Assembly: GCA_019096155.1 (NCBI GenBank)
Contig: JAHCVI010000006.1
Span: 1,488,001 to 1,552,000 of the forward strand
Reading direction: 5' to 3'
Source of the DNA: Staphylotrichum longicolle
Taxonomy: Eukaryota; Ascomycota; Sordariomycetes; Sordariales; Chaetomiaceae
DNA length: 64,000 nt
The notes under the pieces are model-generated. The model made no database searches, was not told the origin of the DNA, and saw nothing but the letters and a program-made list of their open reading frames with translations. Of the stretch, positions 24,512-34,458 are shown piece after piece. The first letter of the stretch is position 1. Each line of letters starts with the position of its first letter. Position numbers and translations under genes: made by a program.

Positions 24512-25777
24512 TTACTGGTCCAGCTGCTTCCATCCCTGCTTTGGCTCAATGGGCTGTGAAGTCATTAGCAAAATTCTCTCATAACTAGGACGTCGTCCAC
24601 TTACCCGTGGCTTCCCAACCGTCTCCAGTCTGGTGTTGCAGTTCAACTGCCAGATGTGTCTGGCCGTCATGTCGCTCCGGTACTTTTGCCCCGGCGACTC
24701 AAAGACAAAGTTGAGCGGGAATCCCGGATCCCACTTTTCGGCATCCTCAATCTCGTAGATCTCCTCCTGAGTCAGCTCGATGGAAAGGGCCTCAATGTTG
24801 CTCTTGAGCTGGTTGACCTTGCGGCCACCAATGACGGGGAAGACGTAGGGCGCCTTTTGCAGGACGTAGGCGAGCGCGATGCTAGTCGGCAGGGTGTTCT
24901 TCTTCTCGGCCAACTCATTCAGCTTCGCGCCCATGCGGCGGTGCGTCTCGTCCTGCGGGCCCATTTTGCGGCCCTCGCGGCTGTAATCCTCGGCGGAGCG
25001 GAACTGGCCCCGGCCGAGCACGCCCCAGGGGGCAATGGCGAGGCCCTCAGACTCGCACATTGGGATGATCTCACGCTCCATGTCGCGGAAGGCGCATGAC
25101 CAATGGCCTTGGTAGATGCTGAAGCGGGTCAGGCCGTGGAAGCGGGCGTCTGAAACGTGTTCAGTATTTGCGACGCAAGTTCACTCTCAAAACAGGGGTC
25201 ACTGACACTCGTTGCACTTGATGACAACCCACGCGGGCGCAGCGCTGATGCCCAGGTACATGACTTTGCCGCTCGCAACCAGCTGGTGCAATCCCTGCAT
25301 TACCTCCTCGACGCCGGTGGTGTAGTCCCACATGTGCACGTAGAGCAGGTCAATGTAGTCGGTCTTGAGCTTCTTGAGGCTCGCCTCAACCGACAGGCGC
25401 ATGGACTTGACGTGGTTGCCCTGGTAGTTGGCCTTGATCTTCTCGTGGCCACGGACACGGTAGGGCATGGTGTACTTGGTGGCGAGGACCAGCTCATCGC
25501 GGTTCTGGCGAGCCTCAACCCACTCGCCGAGCCACTTCTCGCTGTCCTCGTCCTGGTAAAAATTGGCCGTGTCGATAAAGTTGCCGCCGGCGTTGTAGAA
25601 AGTGTCGAGCATCTCAAAAGCAGTGTCCTTTGTGCACTCACCCACGCGGGCTTTCCAAGCATCACCAAAACTCAGGGTGCCCAAGCACAGGGGCGACACG
25701 CGCACGCCGGCAAGCGGCGAGAGGATGCGGTGGTAGCCCAGCAGAGTGGGTGGCTTGGGGGCGGGTGGTGCTGCCAT
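24512..25777 (-). CDS. aldo-keto reductase, NorA/StcV-like
   Basis: A 385-residue AKR of the aryl-alcohol-dehydrogenase group. Exons in transcription order: 25777-25207, 25149-24605 and 24553-24512; the first intron has the donor GTCAGT. The family tetrad is visible: Asp in FIDTAN, Tyr in NFYQDED, Lys in LATKYT and His in YVHMWD. The length and layout, including FSIYQG, APWGVLG and a C-terminal FESPGQKY segment, match NorA and StcV from aflatoxin and sterigmatocystin clusters. Those proteins are annotated as norsolorinic-acid reductases or aryl-alcohol dehydrogenases, although their exact step is debated. It is divergent to the flavin monooxygenase. Confidence 0.92.
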
Positions 25778-26547
25778 TGTATTTTAGGTTGACGAAGTTT
25801 GTTGGTGGTAGGGTAGATTGAGGCAAGAACCAAAACAACACAGGAAATGAGCTGCAGTCTGAGGATGGGTGTGTGAGGTGGTTTCAGTGTGGGCAGGAGG
25901 GATGCTCGTTCTCGGCCCAGAGCTCAGCTCAGCTTTAAGGGAGAGGTATCCAATCACATTTGACCGGATTTTGCGGTTAACGCCGTCTGAAACAAAGGGC
26001 GGCGTTCTGTTCGTGCACAGGGAAGGCGTGGAATACCAGTATTTGCTGTTGTGGAAGGCGCAGAAGCGCTGAAGTGGACGGGTAATTCCGTACAGTGTGA
26101 GACTTCAACCGTCCAACAAAGGGTGCAGGCATGATAGAGGGCAAAATGACCGTGTGTTCTTGATCGATTACTGTCTCGGCACTGTGAAAGCTGCCAGGAG
26201 CGGCAAGGAGCTCTGGTTTGTGACACCACACCACCGAGGGAAGGAGGAGGGGTCGAGCCCTGCAGTCGGGCGTCGGTGGTCGGCGGTCGGTTGCTTCTTG
26301 CACCGGTTTTCTCAGGATGGCACCAGACATGCGCGGAACCCAATTCTCGCAGGCCGACAGACATTCTGCCGCTGGCCGTGAAGAGATGAGAGGATTGTGT
26401 GGTTCACCTTAAGGTGAGTGCATCACTGGGATTTTCTGATGGGCAGATGTTTGTTTCTCTCTCTGTTCTGTTCCAGGGTCAATCTCAAATGCCCATAATC
26501 GGTCTTAAATTAAACACCAACAAGTTTCTCTTCATCACTAACACGCA
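25778..26547. promoter_or_regulatory. divergent promoter between AKR and flavin monooxygenase
   Basis: A 770-bp interval that must serve both genes. ORFs inside it are short and unconvincing. No TATA element is obvious. Confidence 0.4.
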
Positions 26548-28617
26548 ATGACACCAGGTCTCAATCATAATGGCAATGGAACCTCCAATGGCGAGTCAGC
26601 CGTGCAGGCTGAATCCAGCATTCCTCAGCACTTAACATGGATGGACCCGAATAACCGCAAGCTCCGCGTTCTCACCATCGGTGCTGGCATTTCAGGCATC
26701 TTGATGGCCTACAGGCTGCAGAAGGATTGCGAGAATGTCGAGCATGTCATCTACGAGAGGAACAAGGACATTGGCGGTCTGGTACCTGTTTCAATATCTC
26801 TTGTCTCGTTGGCTGACCTGAACACAGGTACTTGGCTCACACAACGCTATCCTCGCGCTGGCTGTGATGTCCCCAGCCATGCCTACACATATCAGTTTGC
26901 CCTGGTATGTTTCTCAGCACGGAGGAACCTAGACTGCGAGAAGCTGATCACTGACAGTATCCGGATTGGCCACGGTTCTACTCCCACACAGCTGACCTGT
27001 GGACCTACCTTGACAAGGTCTGCACCGTCTTCGACCTGCGCAAATTCATGACTTTCCACACCGAGATCACCGGCTGCTACTGGCAGGAGGAGAAGGGCGA
27101 ATGGGCAGTCAAGCTCCGCCAGCAGCTGCCTGGACAAGAACCCCGCGAGTTTGAGGACCATTGCCATGTACTCCTCCACGCTGCTGGTGTCTTTTGCCGG
27201 CCTCAGGTCAGTCACTTCAACTCTCAACCCGACTCACGCGCACCTGACCTCAAGTGCAGTGGCCCACCATCCCCGGCCTCCTGGACAAGTTTCGCGGCCG
27301 CGTCATCCACACCGGCCAGTGGCCCGCCGACTACCAAGAAGCCCAGTGGGCCAACGACCGGGTCGCCATCATCGGCTCCGGCGCCACCTCCATCCAGACC
27401 GTCCCCGGCATGCAGCCCCACGCCAAGCACCTCGACGTCTTTGTACGCACCGCCATCTGGTTCGGCGTGCTCGCCGGCAACTCCGGCTCCCAAGCCAAAG
27501 AGTACACCCCCGCCGAGCGCGAGGAGTTCCGCCGCAACCCCGCCGCCCTCGTCGCCCACGCCAAGGCCATCGAGGACGCCGTCAACGGCACCTGGGGCGC
27601 CTTTTACCGCGGCTCCAAGGCGCACGAGATGGCCTCGGGATACTTCCGCAACCGGATGGGGGAGATGATCAAGGACGAGCGGCTGCGGGAGGGGTTCACG
27701 CCCAAGTTTGGGTTTGGGTGCCGGCGCATCACGCCGGGGGATCCGTACATGGAGGCGATCCAGCAGGACAACGTGGCGGTGCATTTCACGCACGTCGAGA
27801 GCTGCACTGAGGACGGAGTGGTGGGCGGTGATGGGATTGAGCGCAAGGTTGACACAGTCGTGTGTGCCACGGGGTTTGACAACTCGTACCGGCCGCATTT
27901 CCCTATCGTGGGGAAGAACGGTGTGGACTTGCGGGAGAAGTGGGCAGTCAACCCGGAGTCGTACTTGGGGTTGGCGGTGCCGGACATGCCCAACTTCATG
28001 ACCTTCATTGGGCCGACGTGGCCGATTCAGAATGGGAGCGTCATGGCGCCGCTGTACTCGGTGGCGGACTATGCCGTCAAGCTCATCAAGAAGACGCAGA
28101 ACGAGAACCTGCGGAGCTGGGTGCCGAAGCAGGACGTCACGGACCTCTTCAATGAACACGTGCAAGAGTGGGCAAAACATACGGTGTGGGCGGACAATTG
28201 CCGGAGCTGTTAGTTTCCCACCATGCTGGCTGGTGCGTATAGCGTTGCTGACCGCTGAGCAGGGTACAAGAACAACGAAACGGGCCGAGTCAACGCCATC
28301 TGGCCTGGTTCGTCCCTCCACTATCAGCAGGTCATTGAGCAGCCGCGATACGAGGACTTTGAGCTCCGGTACTTTGACAAGAACCCTTGGGCCCACCTTG
28401 GCATGGGTTGGACAATCCAGGACCGGCTGGGTCCAAAGCAGGCCGACGTTTGTCCGTATCTTAGCCTGGATAACATTGACCCGAGATGGTAGGTTTGCTC
28501 TTAGGGGCGTGGTGTGCATGAACGCTGACACAGGGTTACAGGTACAAAGCAAACGGAGGGGACGTGGAAGCGCTCAAGGAGCAGCGCGAGATCTTTCACG
28601 CGAAGTCTGCCCGGTGA
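26548..28617 (+). CDS. Baeyer-Villiger-type flavin monooxygenase (MoxY/StcW-like)
   Basis: A 601-residue FAD/NADPH monooxygenase. Exons: 26548-26776, 26828-26904, 26958-27206, 27260-28208, 28263-28488 and 28542-28617, all frame-consistent. The FAD motif is GAGISG near residue 50, the NADPH motif is GSGATS, and between them is an HTGQWP segment close to the BVMO fingerprint. The CATGFD motif near the C-terminal third is also present. The first intron needs an unusual donor (GTCTGG). Homologues MoxY/StcW/AflW take part in the ring cleavage or oxidative rearrangement steps of aflatoxin-type pathways. Insertion of oxygen next to a ketone is the expected chemistry; the substrate is not known. Confidence 0.9.
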
Positions 28618-29163
28618 TGCACATCATGGATCCATTATGCATGCGAAGATACAGAGTAGGGGCCTGTTTGAGATTGTTCCATCACGTAGAGAACTCTGAT
28701 AACAGTATTCATGTGTTTGGTCGACGGACGACTCTGCTGTGGCAACCTTGCCAGCCAAGTCGAACTGCGGGGTTTGTTCCAGGCCTCATGCGTCTTTTCT
28801 CGAAGTTTTGACGCTGTCCCAACACACTCAATATTTCCTTGCTTGCCCAAGTTCCTTTCTTTCTTTGCATCATTACTCAGTTACTCCACGCGCCAGTACT
28901 GCCGTTTGAGGACAGGCATTGATTAGTGTCTTCGGCAATCCTTTCGCAAATGACTCGGAGGAACAAGGAATCAAGATAGTGGGACTTGAAGTGTCGCGTA
29001 TAATATCCTTATTACAGTGCCTGCCTGTCTACATCACAATAGGTCCTCGCCAACCACCAATTGCCTTAGGATCCAGCCCTGTCTGCGCCCCCCAACTCTG
29101 TTTCTCGAATTCCATCCTCATCGGAGCACTCCATTACTGAAGGCCCAGTTTACTTCTTCCTGC
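28618..29163. other. convergent intergenic spacer
   Basis: The 3' flanks of the flavin monooxygenase and the small minus-strand gene. Nothing recognised. Confidence 0.6.
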
Positions 29164-29730
29164 TTAGACCCTGGGAGGGTCAAAGGCCATCCGAGCGGGA
29201 ACATCGGTGTTGGTGTTCCCAATGCGGCCATACACCCCGTTCGCATACATGACGAACGTATCCATCCGCACGCCTGCGGGATTGCCAGGGGTGAAGTACA
29301 TCCAGAACTGGGGATTCCTCTTATTCTGGGCGCGCATGGCCTGCTTGATGGCGTTGCTGATGCGAGCGAAGTCGCCGGACTGGAAGACGGCCGGGTTCAG
29401 CTGGTTCGTGCCGTTTGCGATGATGACGACGGTCTTGTCGTCGATGCCCATGGCCAGTTCGCTCGCCCACGCGGCCGTCACGTCGCCTGCGTTCGGGTGC
29501 GTGAGGCTGCGCCGGCCCGTCGGAATGTGCCAGGTGGCCACCGCGACGCAGTCGCTCAGCCCCATGGTCCAGAGCACGTCGGCGCCGTTCGGGTTCCACA
29601 CGGGGTGCATATTGTGCGGGAACGTGGTGGGGACCAGGTACGCGCGCTGCGGCCCACGTCCGACAGTGGGATCGGGCAGGCCCTTCCTAGAGGTGGTGGG
29701 CATGGCTGCATTCATTCCAGGCGCAGGCAT
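29164..29730 (-). CDS. small protein with CheD/CNF-like deamidase triad (hypothetical)
   Basis: A 188-residue single-exon ORF with no signal peptide. I do not recognise a standard fungal family. The central segment WTMGLSDCVAVATWH carries a Thr-x5-Cys-x16-His pattern (Thr55, Cys61, His78). This order and spacing match the catalytic triad of CheD glutamine deamidases, and the LSxC core is the hallmark shared with the CNF1/BLF1 deamidase fold. The assignment is by motif only. The start at 29730 is the first ATG of a compact domain; an in-frame extension upstream is low-complexity Gln/Asn/Thr. It sits inside the polyketide cluster, between the flavin monooxygenase and the NmrA-like gene. Function unknown. 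Confidence 0.65.
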   Translation of the reverse strand: MPAPGMNAAMPTTSRKGLPDPTVGRGPQRAYLVPTTFPHNMHPVWNPNGADVLWTMGLSDCVAVATWHIPTGRRSLTHPNAGDVTAAWASELAMGIDDKTVVIIANGTNQLNPAVFQSGDFARISNAIKQAMRAQNKRNPQFWMYFTPGNPAGVRMDTFVMYANGVYGRIGNTNTDVPARMAFDPPRV

Positions 29731-31252
29731 GATGACGGTCGGCGTTAGTGATTTGGCTGTAGTCTGCAGGGAGAGACGCGGTGGGGATGTGACAAGTGGT
29801 CTTGTTGGTTGTTGGTTGTTGGTTGTTGTTTGTTGTTCGTTGTTGAGTCGTGTTGACGGGAACCGAAGCGTTGAGATGCTGAGAACTGAGACCTGGGAAG
29901 TGGTGCATGGCTGTCTGATATAGACTTCTCTCGTCCACAATAGCTGGCCCGATGCATTGATGTTCGGCGCCCTCGTTGAACTTGGCCATGATACCTCGTA
30001 AACTGGCTATAATTAGGATTTTGCTAGTTTGTAGTCGAAACGCTTATCTTATTGATGGCCTGCCAAGATGTCATTCTCACAGGGCACAATCAGCGTCGAT
30101 GCCCCTTGAACAGGGCTGCGCCGTTCCGGCACGGTTGTGCCCCTGGCGATGTGTGTCCGCGGGCGCCACAAAGGTGCGCCCCAGTTGCTGCGCCGGAATG
30201 CCTCAGACCTTGGCCGGCGTCTCAGATGTGCTTATTGAGGGTCATTTTACGAGGACGATGCTGTGGTCCCAGATATCTTCTTGTAGCCGAGCCCTTGTTG
30301 GTTATGAATTGTGAAAGACACTGAAAAATTACCGGGCCTGGATTCAGGGGCAGTTTCACACCGTTTGAGATGGGATCTATCAGATGGAGTTGCAGTAGAG
30401 ATGAACGGGTTGCTGAGAAAAGAAGGTTGCGTTCAACAATTGACTAAAGTCATCCCGAGATCAGGTATTCAAGGGTTCAAAACTGATAAACGACCGGATG
30501 CAATTCGAAGACAAAGGAAACAATATGAACTACAACAAAACAGCCCAGATCTATCGACTTCATCAGCTCGAGCCAAAGTCTATCTTGCTCTGGATGTTGC
30601 CAGTAGTATGTTTAACCCACACAACGGCCCCTGCAACAGCTGCAACAGACTTCGTGTTTCAGACCTTCCCTCCAGCCAGCAGCAACCCTGGTGGAAGAAC
30701 AGCACTCAGGTACACACGTCAAAAACAACCCAATTTGAATGGAGATTTCAGGTCTGCACCTCCCAGCTACATGCATCCACAGCCAACATGAACCCAATGC
30801 GATGCCGCACCAGTCAGTATCCCACGAGTAACTGACTCAGCAGCCCAACCCTTCCCCGGAGATCAGGATTTATCATTAAGCATCGTGCCCCGCATGTTGG
30901 GTCTTGGTTTCGTTAGCGAGTCTGTAAGCAACCGGAACAGGCAAGGCTCCCACGCGTTCGCCAAATCATGTGTGGGAAGACCTGCATAAATTTGCGCTGT
31001 CAGAATCCTACGCAGAATTATTAATCCCGAGAGGGACAATCAGCGATAGGTGGATGACGAGGTGATGACGAATGGACAATGAAAATGGGTAATGCCTATA
31101 GGTAATCAAGCTTCGTGTACATTCAATACGAATCCTGTGCCGCTTTTTGTCCTCATCCCTGTGAATATATTACGGGCATGTCTCCCCCTACCTAATCAAC
31201 TCTTCGTTACTCAGTGAATTCAGCCTACAAATCAAGCAACAGCACAGAAATC
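29731..31252. other. intergenic
   Basis: A 1.5-kb divergent interval. It holds a short TTGTT/GGTTGTT-rich low-complexity stretch at about 29805-29845, in the presumed 5' leader of the minus-strand gene. Other ORFs are short with no recognised domain. Confidence 0.55.
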
Positions 31253-32284
31253 ATGGCCAAACTCATCACTGTCTTCGGAGCCACCGGCAACCAGGGTGGC
31301 TCCGTGATCCAGCACATCCTCGCCGACCCGGTTCTGTCCAAGGAATTCAGCATTCGAGGCATCACCAGGGATCCTTCCAAGCCAGCGTCTCAGGCCCTGA
31401 TACAGAGGGGCGTTGAGATGAAGAGCGTATGTAGAGCTGATCTCGATCTGACGGAGAGAGCGATATTCACGCTTTGTCACCTCTAGGCCGATTTGTCCTC
31501 CAAATCCTCGGTTGTCGAGGCCATCAAGGGATCACACACCGTGTTCCTCGTCACGAACTACTGGGAGTCCAAGGATCCAGAGGTGGAGTTTTCGCAAGGT
31601 AAAAACGTCGCAGACGCGGCAAAGGAGTGCGGGGTCTCGCACCTCATCTTCTCGTCTCTGCTCAACGTGACAGAGACATCGGGAGGGAGGTTGACCCACG
31701 TCCCGCATTTTGACGCGAAAGCCAAGATCGAGAAGTACATCGTGTCGACGGGTATCCCGTGTACTTTTGTCCTGCCGGGATACTTCATGTCAAACTACCC
31801 TCAGATGTTGAGGAAGGGCGAGGACGGCTCGTACACGCTCGCATACCCTGTCAGCCCGCAGGCCAAGTTTCCGTTGCTCGATGCCGCGAATGACACCGGT
31901 AAGCAAAAGGTCTACCCAGTATCCGAACACTCCAGCTAAAGAGGGCTCGTTGCAACAGGCAAGTTTGTGAAAGCTGCCATCAAGAATGCGGCAACTCTCA
32001 ACGGCAAACGGATTCTCGCGGCGACCGACTATTACACCCCCGAGCGGATCCTTGCCGAGTTTGAGGAAGTCACCGGAAAGAAGGCTTCCTATGTGCAGGT
32101 CACGCCGGAGCAGTACAAGTCTTTCCTCCCTGCTGCCATGGCCGAGGAGATGCTGGAGAATCACCTGTTCATTGAGAGTCCAGGATACTTCAATGGGGCC
32201 AGCCTGAAGGAGAGTCTCGATCTGTTGGACGAGAAACCGACGACGTGGAAGGAGTATGTCAAGAAGAGTAGCGCGTTCCAGTGA
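31253..32284 (+). CDS. NmrA-like NAD(P)-binding protein
   Basis: A 303-residue atypical SDR. Exons: 31253-31426, 31487-31898 and 31959-32284. The N-terminal GATGNQGGSV dinucleotide-binding motif and the ITRDPSKPAS segment are typical of NmrA/HSCARG proteins, which sense NADP or act as oxidoreductases. Aflatoxin clusters contain a distant relative (AflX/StcQ), but this protein is closer in look to the general NmrA group, so pathway membership is uncertain. The transposon begins about 210 bp after its stop. Confidence 0.88.
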
Positions 32285-32493
32285 TTATTCGCTTAGCGGT
32301 GGTTGTGTGTTGGGAGCAAGGGCGAGAGTTGGGACTCGGGGGCTTCAGCTGGGCACTGGGAAGCGTTAAGCACGCATGACACTGTGCCTCCCACTTGCAT
32401 TTGTCCCCAGATTTGGCCAATGAAGACGCGAGCCGATTAGTTATTCCGGGCATCCCCCTCACAGAAGCGACTTGATCATCTTGGCAATCTCTA

Positions 32494-32536
32494 ACGTACA
32501 TTATAAGCGAGTGTGCAATATAAGCGAGTGTGCAAT
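32494..32536. repeat. left terminal inverted repeat of the transposon
   Basis: 43 bp, beginning ACGTACATTATAAGCGAG. It contains two direct copies of a 17-bp unit. It is the exact reverse complement of 34313-34355. Confidence 0.95.
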
Positions 32537-32591
32537 TTCCCACGCGACGCGCCACCTCTCCAGTCAACACCAGTTTTCTTTACCATCTAAG

Positions 32592-34265
32592 ATGCCCTCT
32601 ACTTCGGAAGAAAGCAGGGTAATCTTGGCCCTCCAGGCTCTCCAAAACGACAAAAGTCTAAGCGTTCTAGCTACAGCTAAGATCTACAACGTCAACCGGA
32701 TGACTTTAACCCGACGACGCGCTGGCAAGCCTACACGACGCGATACTACACCTAACTCGCGCCGCCTCACTAATTCCAAAGAGAAGGCTATTATTCAATA
32801 TATCCTTGAGCTAGATGCGCGATCTTTTCCACTAAGACTATATAGTATAGAAGATATAGCCAACTATCTACTCTATAAACGCAACGCGCCCCCTGTCGGC
32901 AAGCTCTAGGTTTATAACTTTATCAAACGCTAGCCAAAGCTCTATATACGTTATTCGCGTAGATACGACTACTAGAAGGCCAAGTGCAAGGATCCAAAGG
33001 TCATTGGCGATTGGTTTACCCTTATTCGGAACGTTAAAGCCAAGTATAGTATCGTAGACGACGATGTCTATAACTTCGATGAGATTAGGTTTATAATAGG
33101 CATTATCTTCGTAGGTATAGTAGTTACGATATCAGATAGCTATAGCAAGGTAAAGCTAGCCTAGCCTAGTAACTACGAATAGGCAACGATGATCTAGGGA
33201 GTCAATGCCCGTAGTTGGGCTATCCCTCTATTTATTATCTTGGCTATGTAGTACTACCTTGCCAACTAGTATACTAAGTGCGACCTCCTGGCCGATTGGC
33301 GCATTGCAACTACCGACAATGGCTAGACTATTAATATAGTAGGCCTAGATTAGATCAAGTACTTCGACTTCTATATAGCACCTCGTACGAAAGGCAAATA
33401 CCAGCTATTGATCCTCGATGGCCACGAGAGCTACTACTCGACCGAATTTGAGCTCTATTGCTAGTAGAACAATATCATTACGCTTTATATGCCTCCGTAT
33501 TCTTCCCACCTACTCTAGCCACTCGATGTTGGCTACTTTAGACTGCTAAAGTAGGCGTATAGTCGCTAGGTTAAGGACCTAATGCGGATGTATATCAACT
33601 ACATTAGCAAGCTCGAGTTCCTTTACGCCTTTCGTAAGGCCTTCTTTGCCTCTATTACTAAAAGGAATATCCAGGGCGGCTTTGTAGGGGCTAGCCTTAT
33701 TCCATTCGATCTAGAGAGAGTGCTTTCCAAGCTGGATATCAAGCTTTATACACCAACGCCCTTGAACTCGTAGGCCGGTATACTACAACCTTGGGTCTTC
33801 CAGATACTATACAACCCTCGAGAAGCGACCTCACAGTCAACGCTCATCAAGACTCGCATTACCAACCATCAGAACAGCTCCCCTACTTCGATATTAGCTA
33901 CTATAGACTAGCTTGCTAAAGGTACGATGGCTATAATACACCAGGTGGCCCTCCTATAGGTAGAGGTCTCTTCGCTCTACAAGGCCAACGAGGCACTAAG
34001 CAAGCGCCGGAGAGCCAAAAGAATACGCGTGCAGCTTGGAGGATTACTTATAGTGCAAGATACGAAGGATCAACTAGACTAGAAGGCTATAGTCGGGGAG
34101 GTGGCGCAAGAAAAGGAGCAGGATGGTAGTGGTACAGGGGGGGGTCGTACAAGGGTTCGGTATTGTAGTATATACGGCAAGCCTGGTTATAATGCCCGCA
34201 TATGCCAGGAGGTTACAGAAGAGTCTGATTCAGCTGTTTCTAATGTGATTATAGTTAGTTCCTAG
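32592..34265 (+). pseudogene. Fot1-like transposase, disabled by about 20 TAG stops
   Basis: From the ATG at 32592 one reading frame stays coherent for about 557 codons with no frameshift, but it is cut by about twenty stops. Every stop I checked is TAG, at sites where family relatives carry CAG or TGG, which is the C-to-T pattern of RIP on both strands. The N-terminus is a helix-turn-helix DNA-binding region. The DDE catalytic core is visible as YNFDEI near 33075, LLILDGHES near 33411-33430 and a PLDVGYF segment near 33521. A C-terminal zinc-knuckle-like CSIYGKPGYNARIC near 34165-34205 has lost Cys and His positions to Tyr, again consistent with RIP. The protein cannot be made. Confidence 0.9.
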
Positions 34266-34312
34266 TGTTGTTGTTTTGCAATTGAGGATAGTAGTGATAG
34301 AGGGGGTAGGGG

Positions 34313-34355
34313 ATTGCACACTCGCTTATATTGCACACTCGCTTATAATGTACGT
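34313..34355. repeat. right terminal inverted repeat of the transposon
   Basis: 43 bp, exact reverse complement of the left end. It lies only 104 bp before the start codon of the CorA-like gene. Confidence 0.95.
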
Positions 34356-34407
34356 TAAGCGCTTTCAGCCTCATTTCCCTCATTCCCATTCATCTTCCTG
34401 ACTGGCA

Positions 34408-34414
34408 TATAAAG
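34408..34414 (+). promoter_or_regulatory. possible TATA box of the CorA-like gene
   Basis: TATAAAG lies 45-51 bp before the ATG at 34459 and about 50 bp after the transposon end. The transposon replaces whatever upstream promoter existed before insertion. Confidence 0.4.
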
Positions 34415-34458
34415 TTCGCGTTTTCTTGGTGCCCACGCGGAAGAAAGGGTACTCGAAG

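Larger units (their letters stand above)
32494..34355 (+). mobile_element. Fot1/pogo-type DNA transposon, RIP-inactivated
   Basis: An 1862-bp element with perfect 43-bp terminal inverted repeats (32494-32536 and 34313-34355) flanked by a TA dinucleotide on each side (32492-32493 and 34356-34357), the usual target duplication of Tc1/mariner-Fot1 elements. Each inverted repeat itself contains two tandem copies of a 17-bp unit TATAAGCGAGTGTGCAA. Inside is one transposase frame broken only by TAG codons. Size, ends and coding content fit the Fot1 family. Confidence 0.93.

Noticed and set aside
27224..28552. 442-codon minus-strand ORF
   Set aside because: Antisense shadow of the flavin monooxygenase exons.
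32472..32909. Short intact gene beginning upstream of the transposase ATG
   Set aside because: The upstream part is translation of the terminal inverted repeat; the real frame starts at 32592 and is the first piece of a RIP-broken transposase.
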